NCBI RefSeq assembly: GCF_051200825.1
Contig: NZ_CP195158.1
Coordinates: forward strand, 2,914,001 to 2,978,000
Reading direction: 5' to 3'
Source of the DNA: Formosa sp030427735
GTDB taxonomy: Bacteria; Bacteroidota; Bacteroidia; Flavobacteriales; Flavobacteriaceae
DNA length: 64,000 nucleotides
Each line of letters begins with the position of its first letter. The first letter of the stretch is position 1. The notes under the pieces are model-generated. The model saw nothing but the letters and a program-made list of their open reading frames with translations, was not told where the DNA came from and searched no databases. Of the stretch, positions 1 through 8,264 are shown piece after piece. Made by a program: the position numbers and the translations under genes.

Positions 1-114
1 CAAAATTACAAAACCTGTAATCCAAACAGCGGCTACATTCAAAATGTATCAATTCCTAGACTCAATACATTTAAGGCTAATTTTCCCGAACTCATTAAAA
101 AAAGTGAAAAATAA
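1..114 (+). CDS. 3' end of an unidentified gene (partial)
   Basis: Frame 1 is open from the first base and stops at TAA 112-114, leaving 37 C-terminal residues (ending in KKSEK). The fragment is hydrophilic and I do not recognise a family. It does not resemble the C-terminus I would expect of tryptophan 2,3-dioxygenase. It lies on the same strand as the kynurenine operon but is separated from it by a strong terminator hairpin, so it is probably a different transcription unit. Confidence 0.5.
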   Translation, partial: QNYKTCNPNSGYIQNVSIPRLNTFKANFPELIKKSEK

Positions 115-218
115 ATATATTTTTCATTGAGTTTTAACACTCGTTAACATCTAAAACGGTCTTCAAATCCGTATATATTTTATAGAATATTCCGCATTAT
201 GCGCCTATATATATGAGG

Positions 219-249
219 AACGCTTCAATTGTAACACAGTTGAAGCGTT
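219..249 (+). terminator. Rho-independent terminator upstream of the kynurenine operon
   Basis: A 14-bp stem (219-232 with 236-249, one T-G wobble) with a three-base loop is followed by TTTTGTTTTTTG. It would end transcription of the partial upstream gene. The rest of 115-340 shows no ORF; it holds this hairpin and the kynU promoter box. Confidence 0.75.
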
Positions 250-306
250 TTTGTTTTTTGCACTGTTAACAACACCTTTTCGCTTCTTAACTTAGTTTAT
301 AATTCT

Positions 307-314
307 TATTTTTG
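307..314 (+). promoter_or_regulatory. -7 box of the kynurenine operon
   Basis: TATTTTTG matches the Bacteroidota -7 consensus TAnnTTTG and lies 26 bases before the TTG start of kynU. No convincing -33 TTG is seen at 19-20 bases upstream. Confidence 0.5.
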
Positions 315-340
315 TTAGAAACGCAAAAACCCCACACACA

Positions 341-1612
341 TTGTCAACATTTCAACCCGGACTTGAATACGCCTTAAGTCTCGACCAAAACGATATTTTA
401 GCTGCATACAGAAATCAATTTCATATTCCTAAAGACGCTGCTGGAAACGATTTAATTTATCTTACCGGAAATTCTTTAGGACTCCAACCTAAAACCACAA
501 AAGCCTATATAAACCAAGAATTGGAAGATTGGGCGAATTTAGGTGTAGAAGGCCACACCGAAGCTAAAAACCCGTGGTTACATTATCATGAGTTTTTAAC
601 CAAAAGCATGGCCAAAATTGTTGGTGCAAAACCTATAGAAGTAGTGGTTATGAATACACTTACAGCCAACTTACATTTTATGATGGTTTCGTTTTACAAA
701 CCCACTGCTAAACGTTATAAAATTTTAATTGAAGCCGATGCGTTTCCATCCGATAAATATGCCGTCGAATCGCAATTAAGACATCACGGATACGACGACA
801 AAGAAGGATTAATTCTTTGGAAACCATCAAAAGAAAATGAACTTGCATCTTACAACGATTTAGAGCACATTTTAAACACTCAAGGCCACGAGATTGCTCT
901 AGTTATGATTGGCGGTGTGAATTATTACACAGGACAATTCTTCGATTTAAAGCGTATTGCAACCTTAGCCCACAAACAAGGTTGTATGGTTGGGTTTGAC
1001 TGTGCACATGGTGCTGGAAACGTGCACTTAAATTTACACGACAGCGGTGCCGATTTTGCAGTATGGTGCACCTATAAATACCTGAATTCTGGCCCGGGAA
1101 GCTTAGCAGGCTGTTTTGTTCACGAACGTCATGCTCATAATCCTGCACTAAACCGCTTTACAGGTTGGTGGAGCCACAATAAAGACACTCGTTTTAATAT
1201 GCGAGACGAGTTTGACGTCTTACCAGGCGCCGAAGGCTGGCAATTAAGCAACCCGCCTATTCTATCTATGGCTGCCATAAAAGCGTCTCTAGATATTTTT
1301 AATAATGCAGGAATGGATGCTCTAGTAAACAAGAGCAGACAACTCACAGCTTATTTCGAATATTTAATAGAACAGCTCAACAACAAAAACATAAAAATAA
1401 TTACTCCAAAAAACCCTGACGAACGTGGATGCCAATTATCCATTCAGGTAAAAAACGCCAATAAGTCTTTATTCCAAAAGCTTACAGCCGCAGGAGTTAT
1501 TAGCGATTGGCGCGAGCCCGATGTTATTCGATGTGCGCCGGTACCGCTTTATAATTCGTTTAAAGATGTTTATCTTATGGTTGAAAAATTAAAATCCGTA
1601 CTCAATGACTAA
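341..1612 (+). CDS. kynU: Kynureninase
   Basis: This PLP enzyme hydrolyses kynurenine or 3-hydroxykynurenine to (3-hydroxy)anthranilate and alanine in the cytoplasm. The 423-residue length is normal for bacterial kynureninase. The sequence VWCTYKYLNSGPG carries the expected PLP lysine at about residue 246, preceded by DCAHGAGN with the cofactor-contacting Asp. The start is TTG; there is no in-frame ATG nearby and the N-terminus aligns with the family from MSTFQ. The gene overlaps kmo by 8 bases, so the two are translationally coupled. As first gene of the operon it follows the TATTTTTG box. Confidence 0.95.
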   Translation: MSTFQPGLEYALSLDQNDILAAYRNQFHIPKDAAGNDLIYLTGNSLGLQPKTTKAYINQELEDWANLGVEGHTEAKNPWLHYHEFLTKSMAKIVGAKPIEVVVMNTLTANLHFMMVSFYKPTAKRYKILIEADAFPSDKYAVESQLRHHGYDDKEGLILWKPSKENELASYNDLEHILNTQGHEIALVMIGGVNYYTGQFFDLKRIATLAHKQGCMVGFDCAHGAGNVHLNLHDSGADFAVWCTYKYLNSGPGSLAGCFVHERHAHNPALNRFTGWWSHNKDTRFNMRDEFDVLPGAEGWQLSNPPILSMAAIKASLDIFNNAGMDALVNKSRQLTAYFEYLIEQLNNKNIKIITPKNPDERGCQLSIQVKNANKSLFQKLTAAGVISDWREPDVIRCAPVPLYNSFKDVYLMVEKLKSVLND

Positions 1613-3005
1613 AAACGACCATATTGTAATTATTGGCGCTGGGCTTTGCGGTTCGTTATTGGCGCTCCGCATGGGGCAAAGAGGGTACAAGGTAACCGTT
1701 TACGAAAAACGCCCCGATTTAAGAACAGTAGATATTAGTGCTGGGCGCTCAATAAATTTAGCCTTTTCCGACCGCGGTTTAAAAGCCATTACACTAACAG
1801 GTATTCAAGACAAAGTAACACCTTTATGCATCCCCATGCATGGTCGTATGCTTCATGATGTAACAGGACAAACGGTTTTAGCACCCTATAGCGGAAGAGC
1901 TCACGAATATATCAATTCGATATCGCGCAGCGACTTAAATGCCTTGCTATTAAATGAAGCCGAAGCGCTGCCTAATGTCACTCTCATTTTTAATCATAAA
2001 TGTAATGCTGTCGATTTCGAGAATACAACAGCAACATTTTATCAATACAAAACTAAATCTGAAATAACCATTACAGCCGATGTTATTTTTGGCACAGATG
2101 GTGCCGGATCGGCATTGCGAAAAAGTTACTATCTCGGTAAGAAATTCTTGTTTAGTTTCTCTCAAAACTACCTCACCCACGGCTATAAAGAACTAAGCAT
2201 ACCCCCTACTGAAACTGGCGACTACAACATTCATAAAAACGCCCTACATATTTGGGGACGGGATGCTTTCATGCTCATTGCCTTACCTAACTTAGATGGC
2301 AGCTTTACGGTAACCTTATTTTTAAGTTTTGACGAAGGCGAATACAATTTCAATAATTTAACTACAAAAGAACGTGTTTTAGAATTCTTTAACCGCTACT
2401 TTAAAGACGCTTTGCAGGTTATGCCAAATTTAGCCGATGAGTTTTTTAAAAACCCAACTTCGCCATTAGGCACTGTAAAATGTTCGCCTTGGCATTACAA
2501 AGGCAACACGCTTTTATTGGGTGATGCTGCCCATGCAATTGTTCCGTTTTATGGTCAAGGAATGAATGCTTCTTTTGAAGACATTACCGTTTTAGATACC
2601 GTTTTAGACAGCAATCACGACAGCTGGGAGCATGTATTCAAAAGGTTTGAATCCCTAAGAAAAAAAGACACCGATGCAATTGCAGATTTGGCAATAGACA
2701 ATTTTCACGAAATGAAGGGACATGTAAATCTTCCTATTTTTAGAGAAAAACGCGCCATAGAAATGGCTTTAGAAAAATCATTTCCCAACGATTACGCATC
2801 AAAATATTCACTCGTTACTTTCAACGAAAATATTGGCTATCAAGAGGCCTTACTTAAAGGTCGAGCCCAAGACAAAGCGCTGTTAAATATGCTTAGCGAC
2901 AAAACCATTTCTGTAAACGATGATTTACGAAGCATTTTAGAAAAAGTTATAACGGAGACCACAAACATTTTAAACGAAGACCGCATGGCCAAAACCATGC
3001 AATAA
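1605..3005 (+). CDS. kmo: Kynurenine 3-monooxygenase
   Basis: This FAD-dependent hydroxylase converts kynurenine to 3-hydroxykynurenine with NADPH and O2. The N-terminal dinucleotide fold IIGAGLCGSLLALRMG is at residues 9-24. The second FAD motif GDAAHAIVPFYGQGMNASFED is near residue 306, and it carries the conserved family block around the active site. At 466 residues it is full length. The ATG lies inside the end of kynU. With kynU it makes 3-hydroxyanthranilate, the substrate of the dioxygenase further along the operon. Bacterial Kmo proteins may lack the C-terminal membrane anchor of the eukaryotic enzyme; none is obvious here. Confidence 0.95.
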   Translation: MTKNDHIVIIGAGLCGSLLALRMGQRGYKVTVYEKRPDLRTVDISAGRSINLAFSDRGLKAITLTGIQDKVTPLCIPMHGRMLHDVTGQTVLAPYSGRAHEYINSISRSDLNALLLNEAEALPNVTLIFNHKCNAVDFENTTATFYQYKTKSEITITADVIFGTDGAGSALRKSYYLGKKFLFSFSQNYLTHGYKELSIPPTETGDYNIHKNALHIWGRDAFMLIALPNLDGSFTVTLFLSFDEGEYNFNNLTTKERVLEFFNRYFKDALQVMPNLADEFFKNPTSPLGTVKCSPWHYKGNTLLLGDAAHAIVPFYGQGMNASFEDITVLDTVLDSNHDSWEHVFKRFESLRKKDTDAIADLAIDNFHEMKGHVNLPIFREKRAIEMALEKSFPNDYASKYSLVTFNENIGYQEALLKGRAQDKALLNMLSDKTISVNDDLRSILEKVITETTNILNEDRMAKTMQ

Positions 3006-3019
3006 CATCTAAACCAAAT

Positions 3020-3442
3020 ATGAGTACAGGAAAAGTAATTGAAGGCAAAGCAACACCTCGCGGTGCCTACCCACATATTAAACGTGCCGGTGATTTTTTA
3101 TTTGTGTCGGGCACCAGTTCTAGACGTGCAGATAATTCGTTTGCTGGAGTAGAATTAGTAGACAACATGGGCACTAAAAAACTAGACATATACGAACAAA
3201 CCAAAGCTGTAATCGAAAATATTAAAGATATTTTAGCCACCGAACAAGCTACGTTACAAGATGTTGTAGATGTCACTTCGTTTTTGGTTAACATGAACGA
3301 TTTTGCGGGTTACAATACCGCGTACGCCGAATTTTTCAGTAAGACCGATGGCCCTACCCGAACCACTGTTGCTGTTCATCAATTACCTCATCCCGATTTA
3401 GTTGTAGAAATTAAAGTGACTGCTTACAAACCAAAGTCATGA
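3020..3442 (+). CDS. RidA-family deaminase, probable 2-aminomuconate deaminase
   Basis: The 140-residue protein has the RidA/YjgF fold signature: YPHIKRAGDFLFVSGTSSRR near the N-terminus and TRTTVAVHQLPHPDLVVEIKVTA at the C-terminus, with the conserved Arg near residue 114. RidA proteins hydrolyse enamines and imines. In Pseudomonas nitrobenzoate/kynurenine clusters a RidA-type protein of about this length deaminates 2-aminomuconate, and the position next to the semialdehyde dehydrogenase supports that job here. General RidA activity is the alternative. Its TGA overlaps the next ATG (ATGA). Confidence 0.8.
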   Translation: MSTGKVIEGKATPRGAYPHIKRAGDFLFVSGTSSRRADNSFAGVELVDNMGTKKLDIYEQTKAVIENIKDILATEQATLQDVVDVTSFLVNMNDFAGYNTAYAEFFSKTDGPTRTTVAVHQLPHPDLVVEIKVTAYKPKS

Positions 3443-4881
3443 ATCAGCTTCAGAACTTTATAAATGGCCATTACGTTAATCCAATTAACAATAATTGGAT
3501 TGATAATATTTGCCCTGCCAACGGCCAAGTATACGGTAAAATTCCGAACTCAGACCAGAACGACGTCCAAGAGGCCTATACCGCCGCAGCAAACGCTTTC
3601 CCAATATGGTCCAAAACCACCATAGAAGAACGCAGTAAAATTCTTTTAAAAATTTCAGATTTATTAGAAGCCAATCTAGATCGTTTTGCCAAAGCCGAGA
3701 GTCTTGATAACGGTAAACCGATAAGTTTAGCCACAACAGTAGACATCCCTAGAGCGGCTAGTAATTTTCGATTTTTTGGGAATGCAATTACCCAATTTGC
3801 AAGCGAAAGCCACGAGAGTGTAGGCCACAATGCCATTAACTACACCTTAAGACAGCCCATAGGAATTGTGGGTTGCATTTCGCCCTGGAACCTTCCGTTG
3901 TATTTATTTACATGGAAAATAGCTCCTGCCCTTGCCGCTGGAAATTGCGTTGTTGCCAAACCTAGCGAAATTACACCCGTAACCGCCTATTTACTTGGTA
4001 ACATTTGTAACGAAGCAGGTTTACCAAAGGGCGTTTTAAACATTATACACGGTTTGGGCGCCACTACGGGGCAAGCCATAGTAGCGTATCCGCAAATTAA
4101 AGCCATTTCGTTTACTGGAGGAACTAAAACTGGAGCGCAAATCGCAGCGGTAGCCGCTCCGCTTTTTAAAAAACTTTCCTTAGAGTTAGGCGGTAAAAAC
4201 CCAAATATTATTTTCGGCGACTGCGATTACGATCTGATGCTAGAAACCACGGTAAGGTCTTCCTTTGCCAATCAGGGGCAAATTTGCTTATGTGGCAGCC
4301 GCATTTTTGTAGAAGCTTCTATTTACGACCGATTTAAAACAGACTTTATTGCTAAAGTTAAAGCCCTAAAAATTGGAGATCCTTCAGATAAAAACACACG
4401 AATCGGCGCTTTAGTATCTAAAGCCCATTTAGAGAAAGTGAAGCAATACATTGCATTGTCTAAAGAAGAACAAGCCACTGTTTTATGTGGAGGCAACGAG
4501 GTTACCGTACCTCATTTAGAAAACGGTTTCTATTTAGAACCCACTGTTATTGAAGTAACAACGAACGACTGTCGTTTAAACCAAGAAGAAATTTTTGGCC
4601 CTGTAGTAACCCTTATGCCGTTTAAAACCGAAACTGAAGCCCTAAATCTAGCGAACCAAGTACCTTATGGCCTATCCGCCACACTTTGGACCAACAACTT
4701 AAAACGCACCATGCGCTTAAGCTCCGAGTTACAAACGGGAATTGTTTGGGTTAATACCTGGATGATGCGCGACCTACGCACCCCTTTTGGCGGCACCAAA
4801 GCTTCTGGTGTAGGCAGAGAAGGCGGCTTTGAAGCCTTGCGCTTTTTTACAGAACCTAAAAATGTTTGCATTCAATATTGA
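3439..4881 (+). CDS. Aldehyde dehydrogenase, probable 2-aminomuconic semialdehyde dehydrogenase
   Basis: NAD-dependent aldehyde dehydrogenase of 480 residues. The general base Glu is in LSLELGGKNPNIIF (about residue 249) and the nucleophile Cys in FANQGQICLCGSR (about residue 283). SFTGGTKTG is the NAD-binding turn. Family knowledge places such enzymes as oxidising 2-aminomuconate-6-semialdehyde to 2-aminomuconate; assignment to that substrate rests on the operon (ACMSD-type decarboxylase and RidA deaminase present). Substrate range cannot be read from the sequence. The start overlaps the previous stop by four bases. Confidence 0.88.
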   Translation: MNQLQNFINGHYVNPINNNWIDNICPANGQVYGKIPNSDQNDVQEAYTAAANAFPIWSKTTIEERSKILLKISDLLEANLDRFAKAESLDNGKPISLATTVDIPRAASNFRFFGNAITQFASESHESVGHNAINYTLRQPIGIVGCISPWNLPLYLFTWKIAPALAAGNCVVAKPSEITPVTAYLLGNICNEAGLPKGVLNIIHGLGATTGQAIVAYPQIKAISFTGGTKTGAQIAAVAAPLFKKLSLELGGKNPNIIFGDCDYDLMLETTVRSSFANQGQICLCGSRIFVEASIYDRFKTDFIAKVKALKIGDPSDKNTRIGALVSKAHLEKVKQYIALSKEEQATVLCGGNEVTVPHLENGFYLEPTVIEVTTNDCRLNQEEIFGPVVTLMPFKTETEALNLANQVPYGLSATLWTNNLKRTMRLSSELQTGIVWVNTWMMRDLRTPFGGTKASGVGREGGFEALRFFTEPKNVCIQY

Positions 4882-4883
4882 TT

Positions 4884-5051
4884 ATGACAGACCTAATTGC
4901 CAATCTTTTAGAGCTCTTTGAACATGTTAAATATAGAAACACTAAAAAGGACAAGAAAAGACACCATAGAGCAAGTCCGTTAACCTATATCCTGTATATA
5001 TTAATCGGTCTACTTTTAATTATTAAACTGATAAATTTTATAAAAAAATGA
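4884..5051 (+). CDS. Small membrane protein of unknown function
   Basis: About 55 residues from ATG 4884; an upstream TTG at 4866 would add six residues but lies inside the dehydrogenase gene. The first half is charged (KYRNTKKDKKRHHRAS), followed by one hydrophobic helix (about YILYILIGLLLIIKLI), giving a predicted single-pass inner-membrane protein with a basic cytoplasmic N-terminus. Its stop overlaps the SDR start (ATGA), so it is part of the operon. I do not recognise a family. It could be a localisation or anchoring peptide for the pathway, which is only inference. Confidence 0.6.
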   Translation: MTDLIANLLELFEHVKYRNTKKDKKRHHRASPLTYILYILIGLLLIIKLINFIKK

Positions 5052-5830
5052 ATTTAAATCTAGATAAAAAATATGCCTTAGTTTGTGGCAGCACAGCAGG
5101 AATAGGTAAAGCAACCGCTATGCTTTTAGCCGAAGAAGGCGCTATTGTAACTTTAATTGCCCGAAACGAAAACAAATTGAAAGCAGTATTATCGAGTTTG
5201 CCAAATCCAGATTTACACGATTACATAGTTGCCGATTTTGCGAACCCAGACCACCTTAAAGACAAACTAAACGCTTACATTGAAACAAAACACGGCTTTC
5301 ATATTTTGGTAAACAATACTGGTGGCCCAGCTGGCGGCCCCATTATTTCTGCCACGTTAAGCGCATTCGAATCGGCATTCACACAACATCTAAAATGCAA
5401 TCACATACTCGTGCAAACCCTTACCCCGTTTATGAAAACAGCAGGATATGGGCGTATTATAAATGTAATTTCTACTTCGGTAAAACAACCCTTAGACGGG
5501 CTTGGCGTTAGTAATACCATTAGAGGAGCTGTAGCCAGCTGGAGCAAGACACTAGCCAACGAACTAGGGCCTTTTGGCATTACAGTTAACAATGTACTTC
5601 CTGGCGCAACAGATACAGAGCGTCTTAGCGAAATAATCAAAAACAAATCTGATAAATCTGGCCTAACGGAAGAAGACACCGCCACAGCCATGAAAAACGC
5701 TATTCCAGCCAAACGCTTTGCCAAACCCGAAGAAACTGCTGCCGCAATTACTTTTTTAGCTAGCGAGCAGGCCGCCTATATAAACGGTGTAAATTTACCT
5801 GTTGATGGTGGTCGCACAAAAAGTCTTTAA
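5048..5830 (+). CDS. SDR-family oxidoreductase with altered catalytic motif
   Basis: Rossmann-fold short-chain dehydrogenase of 260 residues. The cofactor motif GSTAGIG is at 14-20, the NNTGG structural motif at 89-93, the catalytic-type Ser near 142-144, and a normal C-terminus (NGVNLPVDGG). The usual YxxxK is replaced by SNTIR (S155, R159), as in a subgroup of SDRs that lack a perfect tetrad. Similar proteins are often called 3-oxoacyl-ACP reductases, but that is not supported here. It is translationally coupled to the small membrane protein and belongs to the kynurenine operon; its reaction is unknown. The dispersed repeat begins directly at its stop codon. Confidence 0.8.
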   Translation: MNLNLDKKYALVCGSTAGIGKATAMLLAEEGAIVTLIARNENKLKAVLSSLPNPDLHDYIVADFANPDHLKDKLNAYIETKHGFHILVNNTGGPAGGPIISATLSAFESAFTQHLKCNHILVQTLTPFMKTAGYGRIINVISTSVKQPLDGLGVSNTIRGAVASWSKTLANELGPFGITVNNVLPGATDTERLSEIIKNKSDKSGLTEEDTATAMKNAIPAKRFAKPEETAAAITFLASEQAAYINGVNLPVDGGRTKSL

Positions 5831-6032
5831 ACTAAACCACTATAGACTGGAAGTCCATAGGTTTGAAAACAGACTGAAAGTCTGATTATTTGTGTTCGTT
5901 TTAGCCACAAATACACGAATATTTCTAAAAAAACTATGTCAAATATTCGTGCATTCGTGGCGCAAAAATATTTATAGAAACTGAAAGTCTTGCACTAAAA
6001 GTGCATAGTTTCAACTAACGACTGAGACCAAT
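5830..6032 (+). repeat. Dispersed hairpin repeat, copy 1
   Basis: About 203 bases that recur at 28315-28505. Both copies begin AACTAAACCACTATAGACTG and end GGACTGAGACCAAT or CGACTGAGACCAAT. The core is an imperfect inverted repeat: GCCACAAATACACGAATA (from 5904) against TATTCGTGCATTCGTGGC (to 5961). Smaller hairpins flank it, such as AGACT-GAA-AGTCT and TGCACT-AAA-AGTGCA. It has no ORF and separates the SDR gene from the next gene, whose ATG overlaps its last two bases. Confidence 0.85.
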
Positions 6033-6486
6033 GAGAAAATATGCTTTACTCGCATTTGTATTCGTTACAGCAAGTATAAACGCTATTGCGCAAATACAAA
6101 TTAAAAACTACACCAATGCCAATATCAGCGACAAGCAAACCATAGAGCAAGTGGTTAACTGGATTCAGTTTGACCAGCATGAAAATATCTATCCGCATGT
6201 TATTCGGCCAGATGTTGTAGATAAGGTGTACCTAAACATAGAGTCTGGATATTTAAACAAAACCTATCCGCAAAAAAGCATTACCAAACAAAGTACAACT
6301 ACAGTGCCAGACGACACTACAATAGTATGGTACGAGCGCAATATTTTTAAAGAACGAAAAAAAGGCCTTAAACAAGTGTACCAGATTTACGTGGCTTTAG
6401 ACCTTAGCAAACCTAATTTTGAAGTTTTAGATTTATTTTTAAGAAAAGGTAAAGAAATAAAGAGCAAAGACTATCATGAAAATTGA
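6031..6486 (+). CDS. Exported protein of unknown function
   Basis: 151 residues with a Sec signal peptide (MRKYALLAFVFVTASINAIAQ, cleavage likely after AIA). The mature part has charged and aromatic residues and no motif I recognise; it has no lipobox or further membrane segment. It may be periplasmic. The gene lies between two unrelated intergenic repeats inside the kynurenine operon, suggesting a later insertion rather than an original pathway gene. Start chosen at ATG 6031, which gives a complete signal peptide. Confidence 0.65.
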   Translation: MRKYALLAFVFVTASINAIAQIQIKNYTNANISDKQTIEQVVNWIQFDQHENIYPHVIRPDVVDKVYLNIESGYLNKTYPQKSITKQSTTTVPDDTTIVWYERNIFKERKKGLKQVYQIYVALDLSKPNFEVLDLFLRKGKEIKSKDYHEN

Positions 6487-6527
6487 GTTTAAAGTTTGTA
6501 ACTTTAATAGCAAAAATCGAATATTAA

Positions 6528-6600
6528 TTTGCGTGAGGGATTGCAGCGACATCCTTTTTAAACTTTAAAAGTTTAAAAAGATACAGCGTAAAGCCCGACT
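6528..6600. repeat. Intergenic hairpin element
   Basis: A perfect 12-bp stem CTTTTTAAACTT (6554-6565) with AAGTTTAAAAAG (6569-6580) is flanked by GCGTGAGGGATTGCAGCG on the left and ATACAGCGTAAAGCCCGA on the right, each containing CAGCG. I believe similar 'GTGAGGGAT ... AGCGTAAAGCCCG' elements recur in Flavobacteriia intergenic regions, but this is from memory. Only one copy is seen in this window. Confidence 0.55.
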
Positions 6601-6648
6601 GTTATACATTTTGTAAATGGACAACAGGCACGCCCAAAACCATATACC

Positions 6649-7179
6649 ATGAGCCAGTTAGTTTCGCCATTAAATTTTAAAGCTTGGATAGAAGAACACA
6701 GACATCTTTTAAAACCTCCAGTTGGCAATAAAGTGGTCTGGAAAGATGGCGATTTTATTGTTATGGTTGTTGGTGGGCCTAACAGCAGAAAAGATTATCA
6801 TTATAACGAAACACCCGAATTTTTTTATCAGGTAGAAGGCGATATCGTTTTAAAAATAATAGATAATGGCGAGCCTAAAGACGTGCACATTAAAGAAGGC
6901 GACATTTATTTATTGCCGCCAAAAGTACCGCACTCGCCGCAAAGAGGCGCCAATACTGTTGGACTGGTTATAGAATATAAACGTCCAGAAGGTATGAAAG
7001 ATGCCTTGGTTTGGTATTGCGAACAATGTACCACAAAATTATACGAAGAAAATTTTACAGTTAAAAACATTGAAACCGATATGCCTAAAATTTTCGACAC
7101 GTATTACAGCGATAAATTAAAACGCACGTGCCCGAATTGCAGTGCGGTTATGCAACCTCCTAAACCTGTAAAACTTTAA
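6649..7179 (+). CDS. nbaC: 3-hydroxyanthranilate 3,4-dioxygenase
   Basis: This non-haem Fe(II) cupin ring-cleaving dioxygenase makes 2-amino-3-carboxymuconate semialdehyde. At 176 residues it fits the short bacterial type. The iron ligands H51, E57 and H95 sit at the same positions as in the Cupriavidus enzyme, with substrate arginines R47 and R99. The C-terminal rubredoxin-like iron site is intact (C124, C127, C161, C164). It follows a 162-base gap with a hairpin element and is three bases before the amidohydrolase gene. Confidence 0.96.
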   Translation: MSQLVSPLNFKAWIEEHRHLLKPPVGNKVVWKDGDFIVMVVGGPNSRKDYHYNETPEFFYQVEGDIVLKIIDNGEPKDVHIKEGDIYLLPPKVPHSPQRGANTVGLVIEYKRPEGMKDALVWYCEQCTTKLYEENFTVKNIETDMPKIFDTYYSDKLKRTCPNCSAVMQPPKPVKL

Positions 7180-7181
7180 TC

Positions 7182-8264
7182 ATGACACGCAAGCTTCGAA
7201 TAAACGGCCATTCGCACCTATTGCCTTACCCCGAAGAAATACCCCAATTTATGAAAGACAAAGGTATTTTTTGGGTAGATAAAGACCGAAAATTCATGCT
7301 CCAAAAAGACTGGAGCCGCCCCGTAACAGACTCTAGTTTTTTTTTACAGGAAAAACTAGCCTGGATGGAGCGCTTTAAAATAGACCATGCCGTAGTACTT
7401 AATTTATCGCAGCTATACGGCAACGGTTTACGCGTTGAAGAGATGAAACAAGCACTTCGGTTTCAAAACGATTTTAATGCCCGCATACAACACGACCACC
7501 CTAGCAAATTTACTTGTGGCTTTGTTGTGCACCCAGGATTTGTTCGTGGTGCTCTATGGGAAATTGAACGTTGCGTAGAAGAATTAGGTCTACAGTTACT
7601 TTGCCTTCCTACCCATTATATGGACACTATAGGAACTTGGCGTTGTATTTTTGATGAAGAAAACGAACCTATTTTTGAATTGGCCAGCAAGTACAATCTG
7701 GCAGTAGAAATTCATCCGTACGATGGCGAAAAATTTATTAAACTAGAGAACACCTCTTGGCGTTTTCATCTTATTTGGATGCTCGCCCAATGTGCCGATG
7801 CTTATCACTTTTTAACATTAAACGGATACCAAGAAAAATTTCCTAACATGCGTACTTGTTTTGCCCACGGCGGACAATTAGCTCAAATAAATTTAGGACG
7901 AAGAATACAAGGTTTTGATGGAAGACCCGATTTATTTGAAGGCAAGCACCACCCCAGAAAAGCTGTTGGCCACAAAAATATATTTTTCGACACCTTGGTA
8001 CACGACACCGGATCGCTAAAACTCTTGGTAGAAAACCAAGGCGCTAAACAAGTAATTATGGGGCTAGACGACCCATATCCACTTGGTGAAATGGAAAGCA
8101 TTAAACAATCGTCTTACCCCGGAAAAATTTTAGATCTAGCCATAGAGCGCAGCATTATATCGCAAAGCGATTACGATGCTATTTGGGAAGACAACGTCAT
8201 ACAATGGCTGTGTGGCGATGACGACAAAGCAAAACAACAATTAATACATAGGATTTTAAACTAA
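7182..8264 (+). CDS. ACMSD-type amidohydrolase (2-amino-3-carboxymuconate semialdehyde decarboxylase)
   Basis: TIM-barrel amidohydrolase of 360 residues. The metal-binding HxH is H10-S-H12, a later His is in VEIHPYDGEKF, FAHGG follows, and the Asp is in GLDDPYPLG. These are the ACMSD-family landmarks. It would decarboxylate the dioxygenase product to 2-aminomuconate-6-semialdehyde, diverting it from quinolinate. It starts just after the dioxygenase and its stop overlaps the next start by one base (TAATG). Substrate assignment rests on family plus neighbours. Confidence 0.9.
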   Translation: MTRKLRINGHSHLLPYPEEIPQFMKDKGIFWVDKDRKFMLQKDWSRPVTDSSFFLQEKLAWMERFKIDHAVVLNLSQLYGNGLRVEEMKQALRFQNDFNARIQHDHPSKFTCGFVVHPGFVRGALWEIERCVEELGLQLLCLPTHYMDTIGTWRCIFDEENEPIFELASKYNLAVEIHPYDGEKFIKLENTSWRFHLIWMLAQCADAYHFLTLNGYQEKFPNMRTCFAHGGQLAQINLGRRIQGFDGRPDLFEGKHHPRKAVGHKNIFFDTLVHDTGSLKLLVENQGAKQVIMGLDDPYPLGEMESIKQSSYPGKILDLAIERSIISQSDYDAIWEDNVIQWLCGDDDKAKQQLIHRILN

